Source of the DNA: Clostridia bacterium
Lineage (GTDB): Bacteria > Bacillota > Clostridia > TANB77 > CAG-508
Assembly (NCBI GenBank): GCA_017510825.1
Contig: JAFWMA010000003.1
Coordinates: 1-38,296, forward strand
Direction: 5' to 3'
Length of the DNA stretch: 38,296 nt
Below, piece by piece: positions 7,686 through 15,257 of this stretch. Each line of letters begins with the position of its first letter. The stretch's first letter is position 1. The notes below the pieces were generated by a model. That model saw only the letters and a program-made list of their open reading frames with translations. It was not told the DNA's origin and did no database searches. Made by a program: the position numbers and the translations under genes.

Positions 7686-7717
7686 GGGGAATTTGGGAAG
7701 TGTCCCTATTCTCCCCC
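7686..7717 (-). repeat. REP-like palindrome R2
   Basis: An imperfect stem GGGGAAttTGGGA / TCCCTAttCTCCCC with the core AAGTGTCCC, i.e. the R1 core in reverse orientation. It lies just after the RAYT C-terminal remnant and before the yunB stop. Confidence 0.75.
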
Positions 7718-7725
7718 TATCTTCT

Positions 7726-8424
7726 TTAATCTATTACATTTAGTGCGTCTTCAGGAGTTAGACCATCTAGGTCATAATATGTTTCTGGAATTTTTCCTAT
7801 TATTACTGATTCTGCTAATAATACCTCTGTTGTTATTTCTTCATCTGTATCTTTGTATGGTGAAATTATACTCATTTGAGAGTTTATGCTTAAGTAAATT
7901 TTATGCAAAGATTGATTTATCCCCACTTCTTTTATTTCAGATTTTATGCTTGTTTGAACATTTCCCATCAATTCTAGCTTTACGTGAATTTTAGGTCCTC
8001 TCCCTGCTAGTATTTTATTTCCAGTTAAGCTTCCCATACTAATTTTAATTTGGTTTTCATCTGATTCATTTAGTTTTTCTTGAAGTTTTATTGCAATTTC
8101 ACTACTAACTTTATTTACATTTATTACATTCATATTCATTAAAGTAACATTTCCATCATTGTCTTTATCTAATTTACATAAGTCTTCATATTTTAGTCCT
8201 TGTATTACTTCTTGACATGCTTCACTAGAATACTTTTCAGCTGTTCTTTTTGCAATTACTTTTGATTGTCTCTCTAATGATGGATTTATGGAGTTTATTA
8301 TTGTTAATGCTGTAGCATAAGCTATTATTAATATAATTATTACTATTACAAATATTTTTTTTGCTGGTTTCAAATTGAAATTACTTGAATTAGGCATCCT
8401 AAATCTAGAATAAATTTTTTCCAT
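7726..8424 (-). CDS. yunB: Sporulation protein YunB
   Basis: 232 aa. One N-terminal membrane segment (about residues 22-45, FVIVIIILIIAYATALTIIN) and an extracytoplasmic domain ending in the recognisable VIIGKIPETYY. YunB is a mother-cell sporulation protein of unclear biochemical role. The start at 8424 is fixed by GGAGG upstream; the frame is open further, to 8553, only through the REP repeat, which is not coding. It lies downstream of sipL in the same direction, but the REP doublet between them probably separates the transcripts. Confidence 0.85.
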   Translation of the reverse strand: MEKIYSRFRMPNSSNFNLKPAKKIFVIVIIILIIAYATALTIINSINPSLERQSKVIAKRTAEKYSSEACQEVIQGLKYEDLCKLDKDNDGNVTLMNMNVINVNKVSSEIAIKLQEKLNESDENQIKISMGSLTGNKILAGRGPKIHVKLELMGNVQTSIKSEIKEVGINQSLHKIYLSINSQMSIISPYKDTDEEITTEVLLAESVIIGKIPETYYDLDGLTPEDALNVID

Positions 8425-8458
8425 TATGACCTCCTGTGTGCAATTAAAAAAGCGGAAA

Positions 8459-8597
8459 AACGGGGAGGGAAAATGGGGGTGGAAAATGGGGACACTTCTC
8501 AAATTCCCCCTGTTAGGGGGAATTTGAGAAGTGTCCCCATTTTCCACCCCCATTTTCCACCCCCATTTTCCACCCCCATTTTCCCTCCCCGTTTCCC
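8459..8597. repeat. Large REP doublet palindrome
   Basis: Two inverted REP copies meet at GTT (8512-8514). The arms match perfectly for 37 bases (8475-8511 with 8515-8551). The right arm then carries two extra copies of a 13-base unit (CCACCCCCATTTT), after which both arms continue with ATTTTCCCTCCCCGTTT. Purine-rich on one side and pyrimidine-rich on the other, it fills the gap between sipL and yunB and would fold into a very stable hairpin in either RNA. Confidence 0.85.
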
Positions 8598-8604
8598 CTT
8601 TTCA

Positions 8605-10131
8605 TTATCTGGTATATCTTGTTATAAATAGTTGTGTTCCTGGTTGTAGCGTTGCATTTTCTAAATTATTTTCTTTTTGTATTGCTTCTTTGGTGCTTCT
8701 AAATTTTTTTGCTATTTGCCATAAATCATCGTTTTGCTTTGTATAATAAATTACCATGTTATATCTAGTTGATGTATTATTATCTTTTTCTTCAACACTA
8801 TCAATTAAATTTATATCTGCAAAATTTGAAGTTTCTGCCCTAAAGTTCACATCCATTCTAAGCTCTACTTCTCCCCCTGGCATTATGTTGAAATTATCAT
8901 TGTTTATGTTAGTGATTAATTTTATTGTAGCTTTTGGTTTAACATTTTCACATGCTATTCTATGTTCAAATGGTACATCAATTTTTTTATTATCAATTCC
9001 TGTCATTTTATTGGTTGAATGAATAAAACTAAATCTTATGTTTCCACTTATATCAATAGAATTATTGTTAGCTTTTACATCAGTAGGTATAACTTGTGCA
9101 TCAACATCATAAACTTTTTCATCTCCTATGTCTAAAAGTTCTTTTTGATTAAAACTCATAGTACTATTTATTACTTGTGTGTTTTGTAATGTTTGAACAC
9201 TTTTTTGAGTGAATGCTAAATTGGTACTTGGACTGTACATATCTTTAACAACGCTTATCTCTTTATTGTTATAAACAATTATTCCAATTCCAACTTCAAT
9301 ATCAACTGAAATAGAGTGATCTTGGCTACCGTTTGGCTTTATTACTATATTTTTTATTTCAACAATTGGATTAATAACATTCTCCTCTGAAACATCCTTT
9401 ATATCAACAAAACCCATAATTGGAAATGTTGAATCTACCACGTTAAATCTTCCATCCTCAGTAGAATACAGTATTTTTATGTTTATATCTGATTTTATTA
9501 ACACTTTATTGTAGCTAGCTTTTGTATGTATATTTTTTATGCAAGTATTAACCTTTAAAATTTCAGCTAGATTGTCTGTTCCCTCTATTTGCATCTTTTC
9601 ACTAACACTTGTTTTTGTATTTCCTATTCCAATTACCGAATTTACACTAACCTTACTATCTTTTTTTTGCAAATCTTCAATATTAATGTTGCTTATATAT
9701 TCTATATTTGTGCTTGCACCAAGTTTAACTTCAAAATTCAAATTAGCCTTTAAATTAATCTTTCTTTCATTTACCATTTTGCATTCTATATTTTGTAAGC
9801 TTATGCTTCCCAAATCGTTCATATCACTTTTGGCCTCTGGAACTGCAATTATCTGTGAAAAATCTAAAACATGGTTAATGCTTCTTATAGAATTGTTCTC
9901 CCCATCATTTCCATTATACATCACATACACAGACACACATCCATCAATTCTAACCTTTCCATCAGAAACTTCTCTTTTATATATACTTACAACTCCGCTT
10001 GTACCAATTATGTTCATTATATCAGGCTTCACATCAGGCACAATACAGGCTCCCTCTATTGTCGCAAACTCACTTTTATTAGCTACTATTTGATTTATAA
10101 CTAAATTACTTTTTTCAACCTCAATCGCCAT
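8605..10131 (-). CDS. sipL: SPOCS/DUF3794 and LysM spore protein, SipL-like
   Basis: 508 aa. In clostridia SipL binds the coat ATPase SpoIVA and guides coat assembly around the forespore. Seen: repeated DUF3794 (SPOCS) type beta-rich domains, the first with TIEGACIVPDVKPDIMNIIGT near residues 25-45, the last around PFEHRIACENVKPKATIKL, and a C-terminal LysM domain (MVIYYTKQNDDLWQIAKKF ... LQPGTQLFITR). The start at 10131 follows AGGAGG; the frame to 10173 would add 14 unlikely residues. A sigma-E-like promoter sits at 10163-10190, in keeping with mother-cell expression. Confidence 0.88.
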   Translation of the reverse strand: MAIEVEKSNLVINQIVANKSEFATIEGACIVPDVKPDIMNIIGTSGVVSIYKREVSDGKVRIDGCVSVYVMYNGNDGENNSIRSINHVLDFSQIIAVPEAKSDMNDLGSISLQNIECKMVNERKINLKANLNFEVKLGASTNIEYISNINIEDLQKKDSKVSVNSVIGIGNTKTSVSEKMQIEGTDNLAEILKVNTCIKNIHTKASYNKVLIKSDINIKILYSTEDGRFNVVDSTFPIMGFVDIKDVSEENVINPIVEIKNIVIKPNGSQDHSISVDIEVGIGIIVYNNKEISVVKDMYSPSTNLAFTQKSVQTLQNTQVINSTMSFNQKELLDIGDEKVYDVDAQVIPTDVKANNNSIDISGNIRFSFIHSTNKMTGIDNKKIDVPFEHRIACENVKPKATIKLITNINNDNFNIMPGGEVELRMDVNFRAETSNFADINLIDSVEEKDNNTSTRYNMVIYYTKQNDDLWQIAKKFRSTKEAIQKENNLENATLQPGTQLFITRYTR

Positions 10132-10162
10132 TTCAAACCTCCTAAAAAAAATCGTTTTGTTA

Positions 10163-10190
10163 ATCTTATGCACTTTTTTTTGTAATATGC
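10163..10190 (-). promoter_or_regulatory. Sigma-E-like promoter of sipL
   Basis: On the minus strand GCATATT (complement of 10184-10190) fits the sigma-E -35 KMATATT exactly. After 13 bases comes CATAAGAT (complement of 10163-10170), close to the -10 CATACAMT. It lies about 32 bases before the start codon. Confidence 0.55.
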
Positions 10191-10289
10191 TAGTATATTT
10201 ATAATAAATAGTCTAGTATCTCTTAGTGGTAACACACTTTTATATTATTCATATTTACTAATCAACAGCATTAATTATCGCTTTAGCAA

Positions 10290-10318
10290 TTTACAGTGAT
10301 AAATTTTTATGTTATACT
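10290..10318 (+). promoter_or_regulatory. Sigma-A promoter of the ATP-grasp/VanX pair
   Basis: TTTACA (10290-10295), a 17-base spacer, TATACT (10313-10318), 24 bases before the ATG at 10343. Confidence 0.65.
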
Positions 10319-10342
10319 AATACATATTAAAAGGAGGTTTAC

Positions 10343-11746
10343 ATGATTGTAAATTATGATAACATAAAAAATGGCACTAATGATATTGCAAAGTATTTAA
10401 ACTTAAATCCATCAAAAACAATATTTTTGCACTCAACATCATTTAATGAGGCTGATGCAGACAACATAAGAAGAAAGGCTCTAAATAAAGGTCGTATGTT
10501 ATATGCAGAAATCTTATCCTATACTACCAATTTAAGCAACGGCAGTAAATCAGCAATATCTTATTTTAATAATGATTTATTAAATTTAATGGATGAAATG
10601 AAAGTAATTGATAAGAGCAATATCATTAAAGTTATAAATGAAGCTAAAATTGATTATCCATATAATTCAGTATCCACTATGCTTAATAAAAAAGTAAAAG
10701 AGGATGACGGTTTCAGAAAATTATTAGAAGGTTTCACAATTGTTTCATCATATCTTAGCAAAGAAGATGAAGAAACGGCAAGATTAATAAATGGTTCTTT
10801 GCTAATGGATAGAAAAGTACAAGAAAATTTCAATTCCAAATACTATTTTAGAGAAATATCTGAAAAGTATGGATTTGCAATACCAACTGGAGTTACAATA
10901 AAAGGCTTAGACGAATTTAACAACAAGCTAAACAAACTAAAATCACTATCTCCAACTTCAAATAATTTATGGATCAAGCTAGAATCTCAGTCATCAGGAA
11001 CTGGAAATTTGAAAATAGAAAACTACTACGATACTTCTGTGGAAGAAATAAAAAATAAAATTTACGATATAGCTAAGCCCATATTTGATGACAATTATAT
11101 TAACAGTGAAATGGCTCTAATCGCCGAAGTCGACATTAATCTTGACAATTACATTGAAGTAGCAAACATTGGCGTTGAAGCTGTAATATCAGAAAATAAA
11201 GTTACAATTTTAGGTGGCGTTGAGCAAGACACAAATAACGGAACTTATGTTGGTAGTAAGATTTGTGATAATACTTATAAATATTTGGACTTTGCACAAA
11301 ATATTGCTAAAGATGCTTTTGTTGCAGTATCTAAAGAAGGATATAGGGGATTTATGACTATTGATGTTTTAGTAACTCAAAATACTGAAACTGGAGAGCT
11401 AAAAGGTTACAACATAGATCCAAATGCAAGGTTTTCAGCTGGAACTATGTTACTAAAAAATGTTCAAACATCAGAAGTATATCATAATAAAAAAATGTAT
11501 GGAATTTCATATGCAATTGGCATCCCTAGGAAACAAGATGATTTAATAAAAGAAATTAAAGAATGTTTAGGAGATTGCTCATATAATTATAATGGAGACT
11601 ACACTGGTATTATTCCAGCATTAGTAAACGATTTAGATCCTATTAATAATGATTTATACTATTTGAAATGTGTAGTTGTTGATCAAAGCTACAAACTTGC
11701 CAAGGAAAAATTTGAGCAGTTTAAAATGAAATTTAGAGATATGTAA
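10343..11746 (+). CDS. ATP-grasp enzyme, probable peptide/amide ligase
   Basis: 467 aa. The C-terminal half has an ATP-grasp fold: WIKLESQSSGTGN (residues 210-222, the ATP-binding Lys and Gly-rich loop), EVDINLDNYIEVAN (about 262-275), and the metal-binding block GYRGFMTIDVLV ... NIDPNARFSAGT (333-369) with the Asp/Asn residues that hold Mg-ATP. The N-terminal 170 residues are not recognised and may bind substrate. ATP-grasp enzymes join a carboxylate to an amine through an acyl phosphate; the substrate is unknown. Ten bases after its stop a VanX-type dipeptidase starts, so a small peptide is the likely product or substrate. Good AAGGAGG at the start. Confidence 0.75.
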   Translation: MIVNYDNIKNGTNDIAKYLNLNPSKTIFLHSTSFNEADADNIRRKALNKGRMLYAEILSYTTNLSNGSKSAISYFNNDLLNLMDEMKVIDKSNIIKVINEAKIDYPYNSVSTMLNKKVKEDDGFRKLLEGFTIVSSYLSKEDEETARLINGSLLMDRKVQENFNSKYYFREISEKYGFAIPTGVTIKGLDEFNNKLNKLKSLSPTSNNLWIKLESQSSGTGNLKIENYYDTSVEEIKNKIYDIAKPIFDDNYINSEMALIAEVDINLDNYIEVANIGVEAVISENKVTILGGVEQDTNNGTYVGSKICDNTYKYLDFAQNIAKDAFVAVSKEGYRGFMTIDVLVTQNTETGELKGYNIDPNARFSAGTMLLKNVQTSEVYHNKKMYGISYAIGIPRKQDDLIKEIKECLGDCSYNYNGDYTGIIPALVNDLDPINNDLYYLKCVVVDQSYKLAKEKFEQFKMKFRDM

Positions 11747-11755
11747 GGAGGCAAT

Positions 11756-12439
11756 ATGACTATACGCGTTTTTGCAAATTCTATTTTAGTTAGACTTGGA
11801 ATCAGGCATACCTTGCCTGACGACTGTATAAGAAAGGTTATAATTAATGAATGTGGCGAACCTCTTGTTCGAATTGACACAAACACTAATATTGAATTTG
11901 ATAGAAGAATAAATAAGCCTATTTATTTAAGAAAAACTGCATATTCATTATTGTGTAAATTTATAGATGATGTTGCCAAAGATGGCTATTCTGTTAAACT
12001 CTATGATGCTTATAGGTCTTTTGATGATCAAATGAATTCGTGGAAGGAACGCTTAGAGCAAACCAGAAAAGAATTTCCTAATTATACGGAAGAAGAAGTT
12101 ATACGAGCAACTAGTTTAAGAGTTGCTCATGTTGAAGATAAATCCAATGTCGGAGGGCATCAAACTGGTGGTGCAATTGACATCACATTAACTAAAGATG
12201 GAAAAGAAATTGACATGGGAACCAAGTATGAAGAATATAATAAAAAAACCATTACTCACAATGATTTAATTACTGATGAGCAAAAGAAAAATAGATTTTA
12301 TTTAAAAAAGAAATTAGAAAAACATGGCTTTAACAATTTTCCATCTGAATGGTGGCACTTCTCTTATGGAGATAAAATGTGGGCTGCTTATAAATATAAG
12401 AAAACTTGTATTTATGGTTATATTGAACCTAATGAATAA
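11756..12439 (+). CDS. D-Ala-D-Ala dipeptidase, VanX family (M15D)
   Basis: 227 aa. Zinc dipeptidase signatures: YDAYRSF (Arg87, equivalent to the VanX transition-state Arg), GGHQTGGAIDIT with His135 and Asp142 as zinc ligands, and EWWHFSYGD with catalytic Glu198 and zinc ligand His201. VanX enzymes cleave D-Ala-D-Ala in glycopeptide resistance; DdpX relatives recycle it. No vanH, vanA or vanRS genes are nearby, so resistance is not implied. Pairing with the ATP-grasp enzyme (9-base gap, Shine-Dalgarno GGAGG) suggests a two-gene peptide-handling unit. A strong terminator follows at once. Confidence 0.88.
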   Translation: MTIRVFANSILVRLGIRHTLPDDCIRKVIINECGEPLVRIDTNTNIEFDRRINKPIYLRKTAYSLLCKFIDDVAKDGYSVKLYDAYRSFDDQMNSWKERLEQTRKEFPNYTEEEVIRATSLRVAHVEDKSNVGGHQTGGAIDITLTKDGKEIDMGTKYEEYNKKTITHNDLITDEQKKNRFYLKKKLEKHGFNNFPSEWWHFSYGDKMWAAYKYKKTCIYGYIEPNE

Positions 12440-12485
12440 AAAAAGTATAAATAGCGGTCCTTTTGGAAAGCTATTTATACTTTTT
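12440..12485 (+). terminator. Rho-independent terminator
   Basis: A perfect 16-base-pair stem, AAAAAGTATAAATAGC with GCTATTTATACTTTTT, over a 14-base loop, directly after the dipeptidase stop. Confidence 0.9.
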
Positions 12486-12496
12486 AAGTAATAAAA

Positions 12497-12527
12497 GGGA
12501 ATTTTGAAAAGTGTCCCCAAAATCTCC
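12497..12527 (-). repeat. REP-like palindrome R4 (degenerate)
   Basis: An imperfect stem GGGAATTTTG/CAAAAT-CTCC with the core AAAAGTGTCCCC, in the same orientation as R2. It lies between the terminator of the dipeptidase and the stop of the 12549 gene. Confidence 0.6.
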
Positions 12528-12548
12528 TAAAAATCTTAGACTTGTACT

Positions 12549-12896
12549 TTATTTAGATGGTTCTTTTTCCTCATTTTCTTTCTTTTTCTTTTTTATTACT
12601 ATATAAACTCCAACAGCATTTTTATTTCTATTTTTAGTAGCTCCATCTTTTCCAAGCCAAGGTCCTTTTGGACCTACTACTGCATCTTTTCCACTTTCTT
12701 TTAGTCTTTGCACTTCTTTTTCAGCTTCTTCTAAGGAAGAAAAATTAGAATAAAATGAATTTCCACTTGAATCATAAGCCCTAAACATTTCATTTCCATA
12801 TTCATCAGTAAAGCCTGAATAAACTATTCTAACTCCATCAATTATCTCCTCATTATTTTTTGCATTTATACTATTTAAAAAACTATCTCTACTCAT
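12549..12896 (-). CDS. Hypothetical protein, 115 aa
   Basis: Not recognised. It is a small soluble protein with an acidic/aromatic middle (VYSGFTDEYGNEMFRAYDSSG), a helical stretch SSLEEAEKEVQRLKESGKDA, and a Lys-rich run near the C-terminus (KKKKKENEEKEPSK) after a short hydrophobic VGVYIVI. AGGAGG lies 6 bases before the ATG. It probably has its own promoter (TATAAT on the minus strand near 12939) and may be ended by the R4 palindrome. Confidence 0.7.
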   Translation of the reverse strand: MSRDSFLNSINAKNNEEIIDGVRIVYSGFTDEYGNEMFRAYDSSGNSFYSNFSSLEEAEKEVQRLKESGKDAVVGPKGPWLGKDGATKNRNKNAVGVYIVIKKKKKENEEKEPSK

Positions 12897-12985
12897 ATTA
12901 CTACCTCCTTGATTAATAGGTATACATTTATATTATATCATAAATACCAATACCAAAAAAATGCAAATATCTTATTTACTAACTT

Positions 12986-14530
12986 TTATCTTTCTTCCTC
13001 GTCTCTGTCTGTTTCATTTCTGTTTACTCTTTTGATTCCTTCTTCCATAACTTGCCACCTTGTTTTTGTTCCAAATTTTTCAAGCCAACTAGTAAGCATT
13101 TTCGAAGCAGTTCCCATTATACCATAAATCTCATCAACAATATCTTCTGATACTTCATCTTTAATTTTATCTTGTATCATTTTATAACTTGCCTTAGATA
13201 TTTTTTCTGATACATCAGAATATCCTACTGCAAATCTGAATGCTTCTAAATTACTGTCCATTAAATTCTTATAATTCCCTTGCAAGTCACCATAAGGTCC
13301 TATTGGATTGCCTCCCATACCTGAAAGTTCAACTAATATATCTCTTGGATATTTTACTCTAAACAAATCATTAGAGCTAGTTACTTTTCCAGAACCTTTA
13401 CCCGTTAAAATTCTATATCTAGTATGCACCCTGTCATTAGCATTTTTATATGTTCTTCTAGCATAAAATTGCGAAAGTGAAAAATTTTGTAATGTTCTTG
13501 TCCACATTTCGTTTAAGTTAATACTTAATTCCTTTGGAGCATCCATTGGTCTTTGGTATAGAACACCTCCTGTGCCATGATAATTAAAATAAGAATGAAG
13601 TGTTCCTTTCTCAGATAATTCTTGTAATAAACCAGCTATTGCACTAATTTCTGGTTCTATTTTAAATCCTCTTTCTGGGTCAAAACCACAATTAATTGGT
13701 CCTGGATGAATTGAGTTTATATTGCTATATCTCAAATTATTTTTAAATACTTGGTCATTTGGATCTAGCTCTCCACTTAGAATTCTAGTTATCACATCAT
13801 TATATTCACTATTAGCTTGAGGGTCTATTCCATTGGCATTAGCACTCCATATTTGAAGAATTCCTTTTGGAATATCTGGATATTGTGTAAGAATTTCTCT
13901 TACTCTTTCTCTTATTCCTGAATATTTTTCTGGTATGCATGTATAATCTACACCTTTGAACATTTCTTGAAAGTGCTTCAAATGTTCTGGATCTCTATCT
14001 GGCAATGTTTCTTGAATTCTCTGCTGAATTCTATTAATTTCTTCACCATTTCCTTCCTCTTCTGCCTTTGCTAATTCTTTTCGTAATTCAGCATTTTCTC
14101 TATTTCTTTTTATTGCCTCTGCATCATCGCTTATATATCTCATATAGTATTCTTTGCACATTTTCTCTGCTTCTTCTGATGGCATGTCTCTAGGAATTAT
14201 CTGCCTTATTGCAGAAGTTGAAATTAAATATCCCTCTGGATTAAGTATTGGAATAAAATGAATTTTATACTCACTTAAATTAATTCCGTCAGCATTCTCT
14301 CTTTTGGAAAGTTGTTCCATCAAATTCATGACAAAATCTGCAGATATTATTTCACATCCGTGTGTTGCACCTGTTACAACAATTTCTTTACTTCCATTTC
14401 CTATAGTGTAATGATGAATTGGCAAACCATATGTGGTTGTTTCCAAATCTTCCTCCTGATTTATTCTACCTTGTGCTACCATTTGTTCAAGCCTTTGTTC
14501 AGCTTGTTCATAATCCATTATTTTATTCAT
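12986..14530 (-). CDS. M14-family zinc carboxypeptidase
   Basis: 514 aa. M14 metallopeptidase features: the zinc-binding HxxE as H57-G-C-E60 in GATHGCEIIS, the LNPEGY motif near residue 98, the third zinc-ligand histidine in SYFNYHGTGG (about 308-320), and a candidate catalytic Glu in VELSGMGG (about 430). A charged helical insert (about 135-180, ENAELRKELAKAEEEGNGEE) separates the zinc half-sites, longer than in classic carboxypeptidases. No signal peptide is evident, so it may act in the cytoplasm, possibly on peptidoglycan peptides, but the substrate is unknown. It is monocistronic with a sigma-A promoter at 14558-14587. An alternative start, MDYEQ, lies 12 bases in. Confidence 0.82.
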   Translation of the reverse strand: MNKIMDYEQAEQRLEQMVAQGRINQEEDLETTTYGLPIHHYTIGNGSKEIVVTGATHGCEIISADFVMNLMEQLSKRENADGINLSEYKIHFIPILNPEGYLISTSAIRQIIPRDMPSEEAEKMCKEYYMRYISDDAEAIKRNRENAELRKELAKAEEEGNGEEINRIQQRIQETLPDRDPEHLKHFQEMFKGVDYTCIPEKYSGIRERVREILTQYPDIPKGILQIWSANANGIDPQANSEYNDVITRILSGELDPNDQVFKNNLRYSNINSIHPGPINCGFDPERGFKIEPEISAIAGLLQELSEKGTLHSYFNYHGTGGVLYQRPMDAPKELSINLNEMWTRTLQNFSLSQFYARRTYKNANDRVHTRYRILTGKGSGKVTSSNDLFRVKYPRDILVELSGMGGNPIGPYGDLQGNYKNLMDSNLEAFRFAVGYSDVSEKISKASYKMIQDKIKDEVSEDIVDEIYGIMGTASKMLTSWLEKFGTKTRWQVMEEGIKRVNRNETDRDEEER

Positions 14531-14557
14531 TTGAGCCTACCTTTCTATTTTTACTAC

Positions 14558-14587
14558 ATTATACTACATTATGTTACTTTTTGTAAA
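14558..14587 (-). promoter_or_regulatory. Sigma-A promoter of the M14 peptidase
   Basis: On the minus strand TTTACA (complement of 14582-14587), an 18-base spacer, TATAAT (complement of 14558-14563). Confidence 0.6.
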
Positions 14588-14692
14588 TATTTATTAGTGC
14601 ATAGCAGTTTAAATATTTTTTAAACCCATACAATAGATGTATTATATTATACTATAATAAGCAACAGAAAAAAGAAAATATTCACGAAAACT

Positions 14693-14729
14693 AAAAAATA
14701 AACTTTGGAAAGTGTCCCCAAAGTTTATT
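14693..14729 (-). terminator. veg terminator built on a REP core
   Basis: The stem AATAAACTTTGG/CCAAAGTTTATT (14697-14708 with 14718-14729) has a loop containing the REP core AAGTGTCC. Read on the minus strand it ends in six T, four bases after the veg stop. Confidence 0.8.
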
Positions 14730-14733
14730 TTTT

Positions 14734-15045
14734 TTATAATGTCTGACTTATGTCTTTTTTATTTTTCTTTTTTTCTTCAACTGCAGGTGGAATTAAAGCA
14801 TTATAGTTTTCTCCATCAAAGACTTCTACTTCAACGGTTCTTGTTAAAACATCCTTATATTGATAAGAAACATTTCTCTCGTTTTCTTCATACTTAACCA
14901 CAAAAATATTTGGATAAGCTTTTTCAAGTGTTGCAGATTTTTCAAATAATCTACTTCTTCCAAGTGAGCCTTTCACTTTTATTTTTTGTCCTACAATTTC
15001 CTTAATATTCGTTTGTAAAGTTGTAATATCATCTTGGTAAATCAT
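14734..15045 (-). CDS. veg: Veg family protein
   Basis: 103 aa. The small conserved Veg protein of Firmicutes; in Bacillus it is linked to biofilm matrix gene expression and spore outgrowth, mechanism unsettled. Seen: the family core LQTNIKEIVGQKIKVKGSLGRSR (residues 8-30) and VSYQYKDVLTRTVEV (about 58-72). The Lys-rich tail of about 15 residues is a lineage extension. The start at 15045 is preferred over the frame opening at 15105 because the promoter (15077-15105) would place transcription start inside that extension. Confidence 0.9.
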   Translation of the reverse strand: MIYQDDITTLQTNIKEIVGQKIKVKGSLGRSRLFEKSATLEKAYPNIFVVKYEENERNVSYQYKDVLTRTVEVEVFDGENYNALIPPAVEEKKKNKKDISQTL

Positions 15046-15076
15046 TTTATCACCTACTTTTCTTAATCTAAGTCGA

Positions 15077-15105
15077 ATCATATCACTTTCTGTCAAAAAA
15101 GTCAA
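15077..15105 (-). promoter_or_regulatory. Sigma-A promoter of veg
   Basis: On the minus strand TTGACT (complement of 15100-15105), a 17-base spacer, TATGAT (complement of 15077-15082). Confidence 0.7.
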
Positions 15106-15257
15106 AGTTTTTTATGTTTACCATTTTCTCTCTTTCAGCTCTGCTCTAGGAGTTTCGAGAAATATTACATTTATATTACATTTTTAAGTTAGCTCTTAGG
15201 AGCAGAAGCAAGTTAGAGGTAACTTATGTCAAAAAGTTGTTAAAAGAAGGCTGTTTT

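Larger units (their letters stand above)
6808..7717 (+). mobile_element. RAYT/REP unit
   Basis: A REP-associated tyrosine transposase gene bounded by two REP-like palindromes in inverted orientation (6808-6839 and 7686-7717). Reverse-complementing the second gives GGGACACTT and CAAATTCCCC in the same order as the first. This is the usual arrangement of a RAYT with its own REP sequences. Further copies of the core occur elsewhere in the window. Confidence 0.7.

Noticed and set aside
7726..8553. Longer yunB frame through the REP repeat
   Set aside because: The extra 43 residues are a translation of the palindrome; a proper ribosome binding site precedes the ATG at 8424.
11756..12439. Vancomycin-resistance locus
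   Set aside because: Only a VanX-like dipeptidase is present; no D-Ala-D-Lac ligase with VanA-type context, VanH or sensor-regulator pair is visible.
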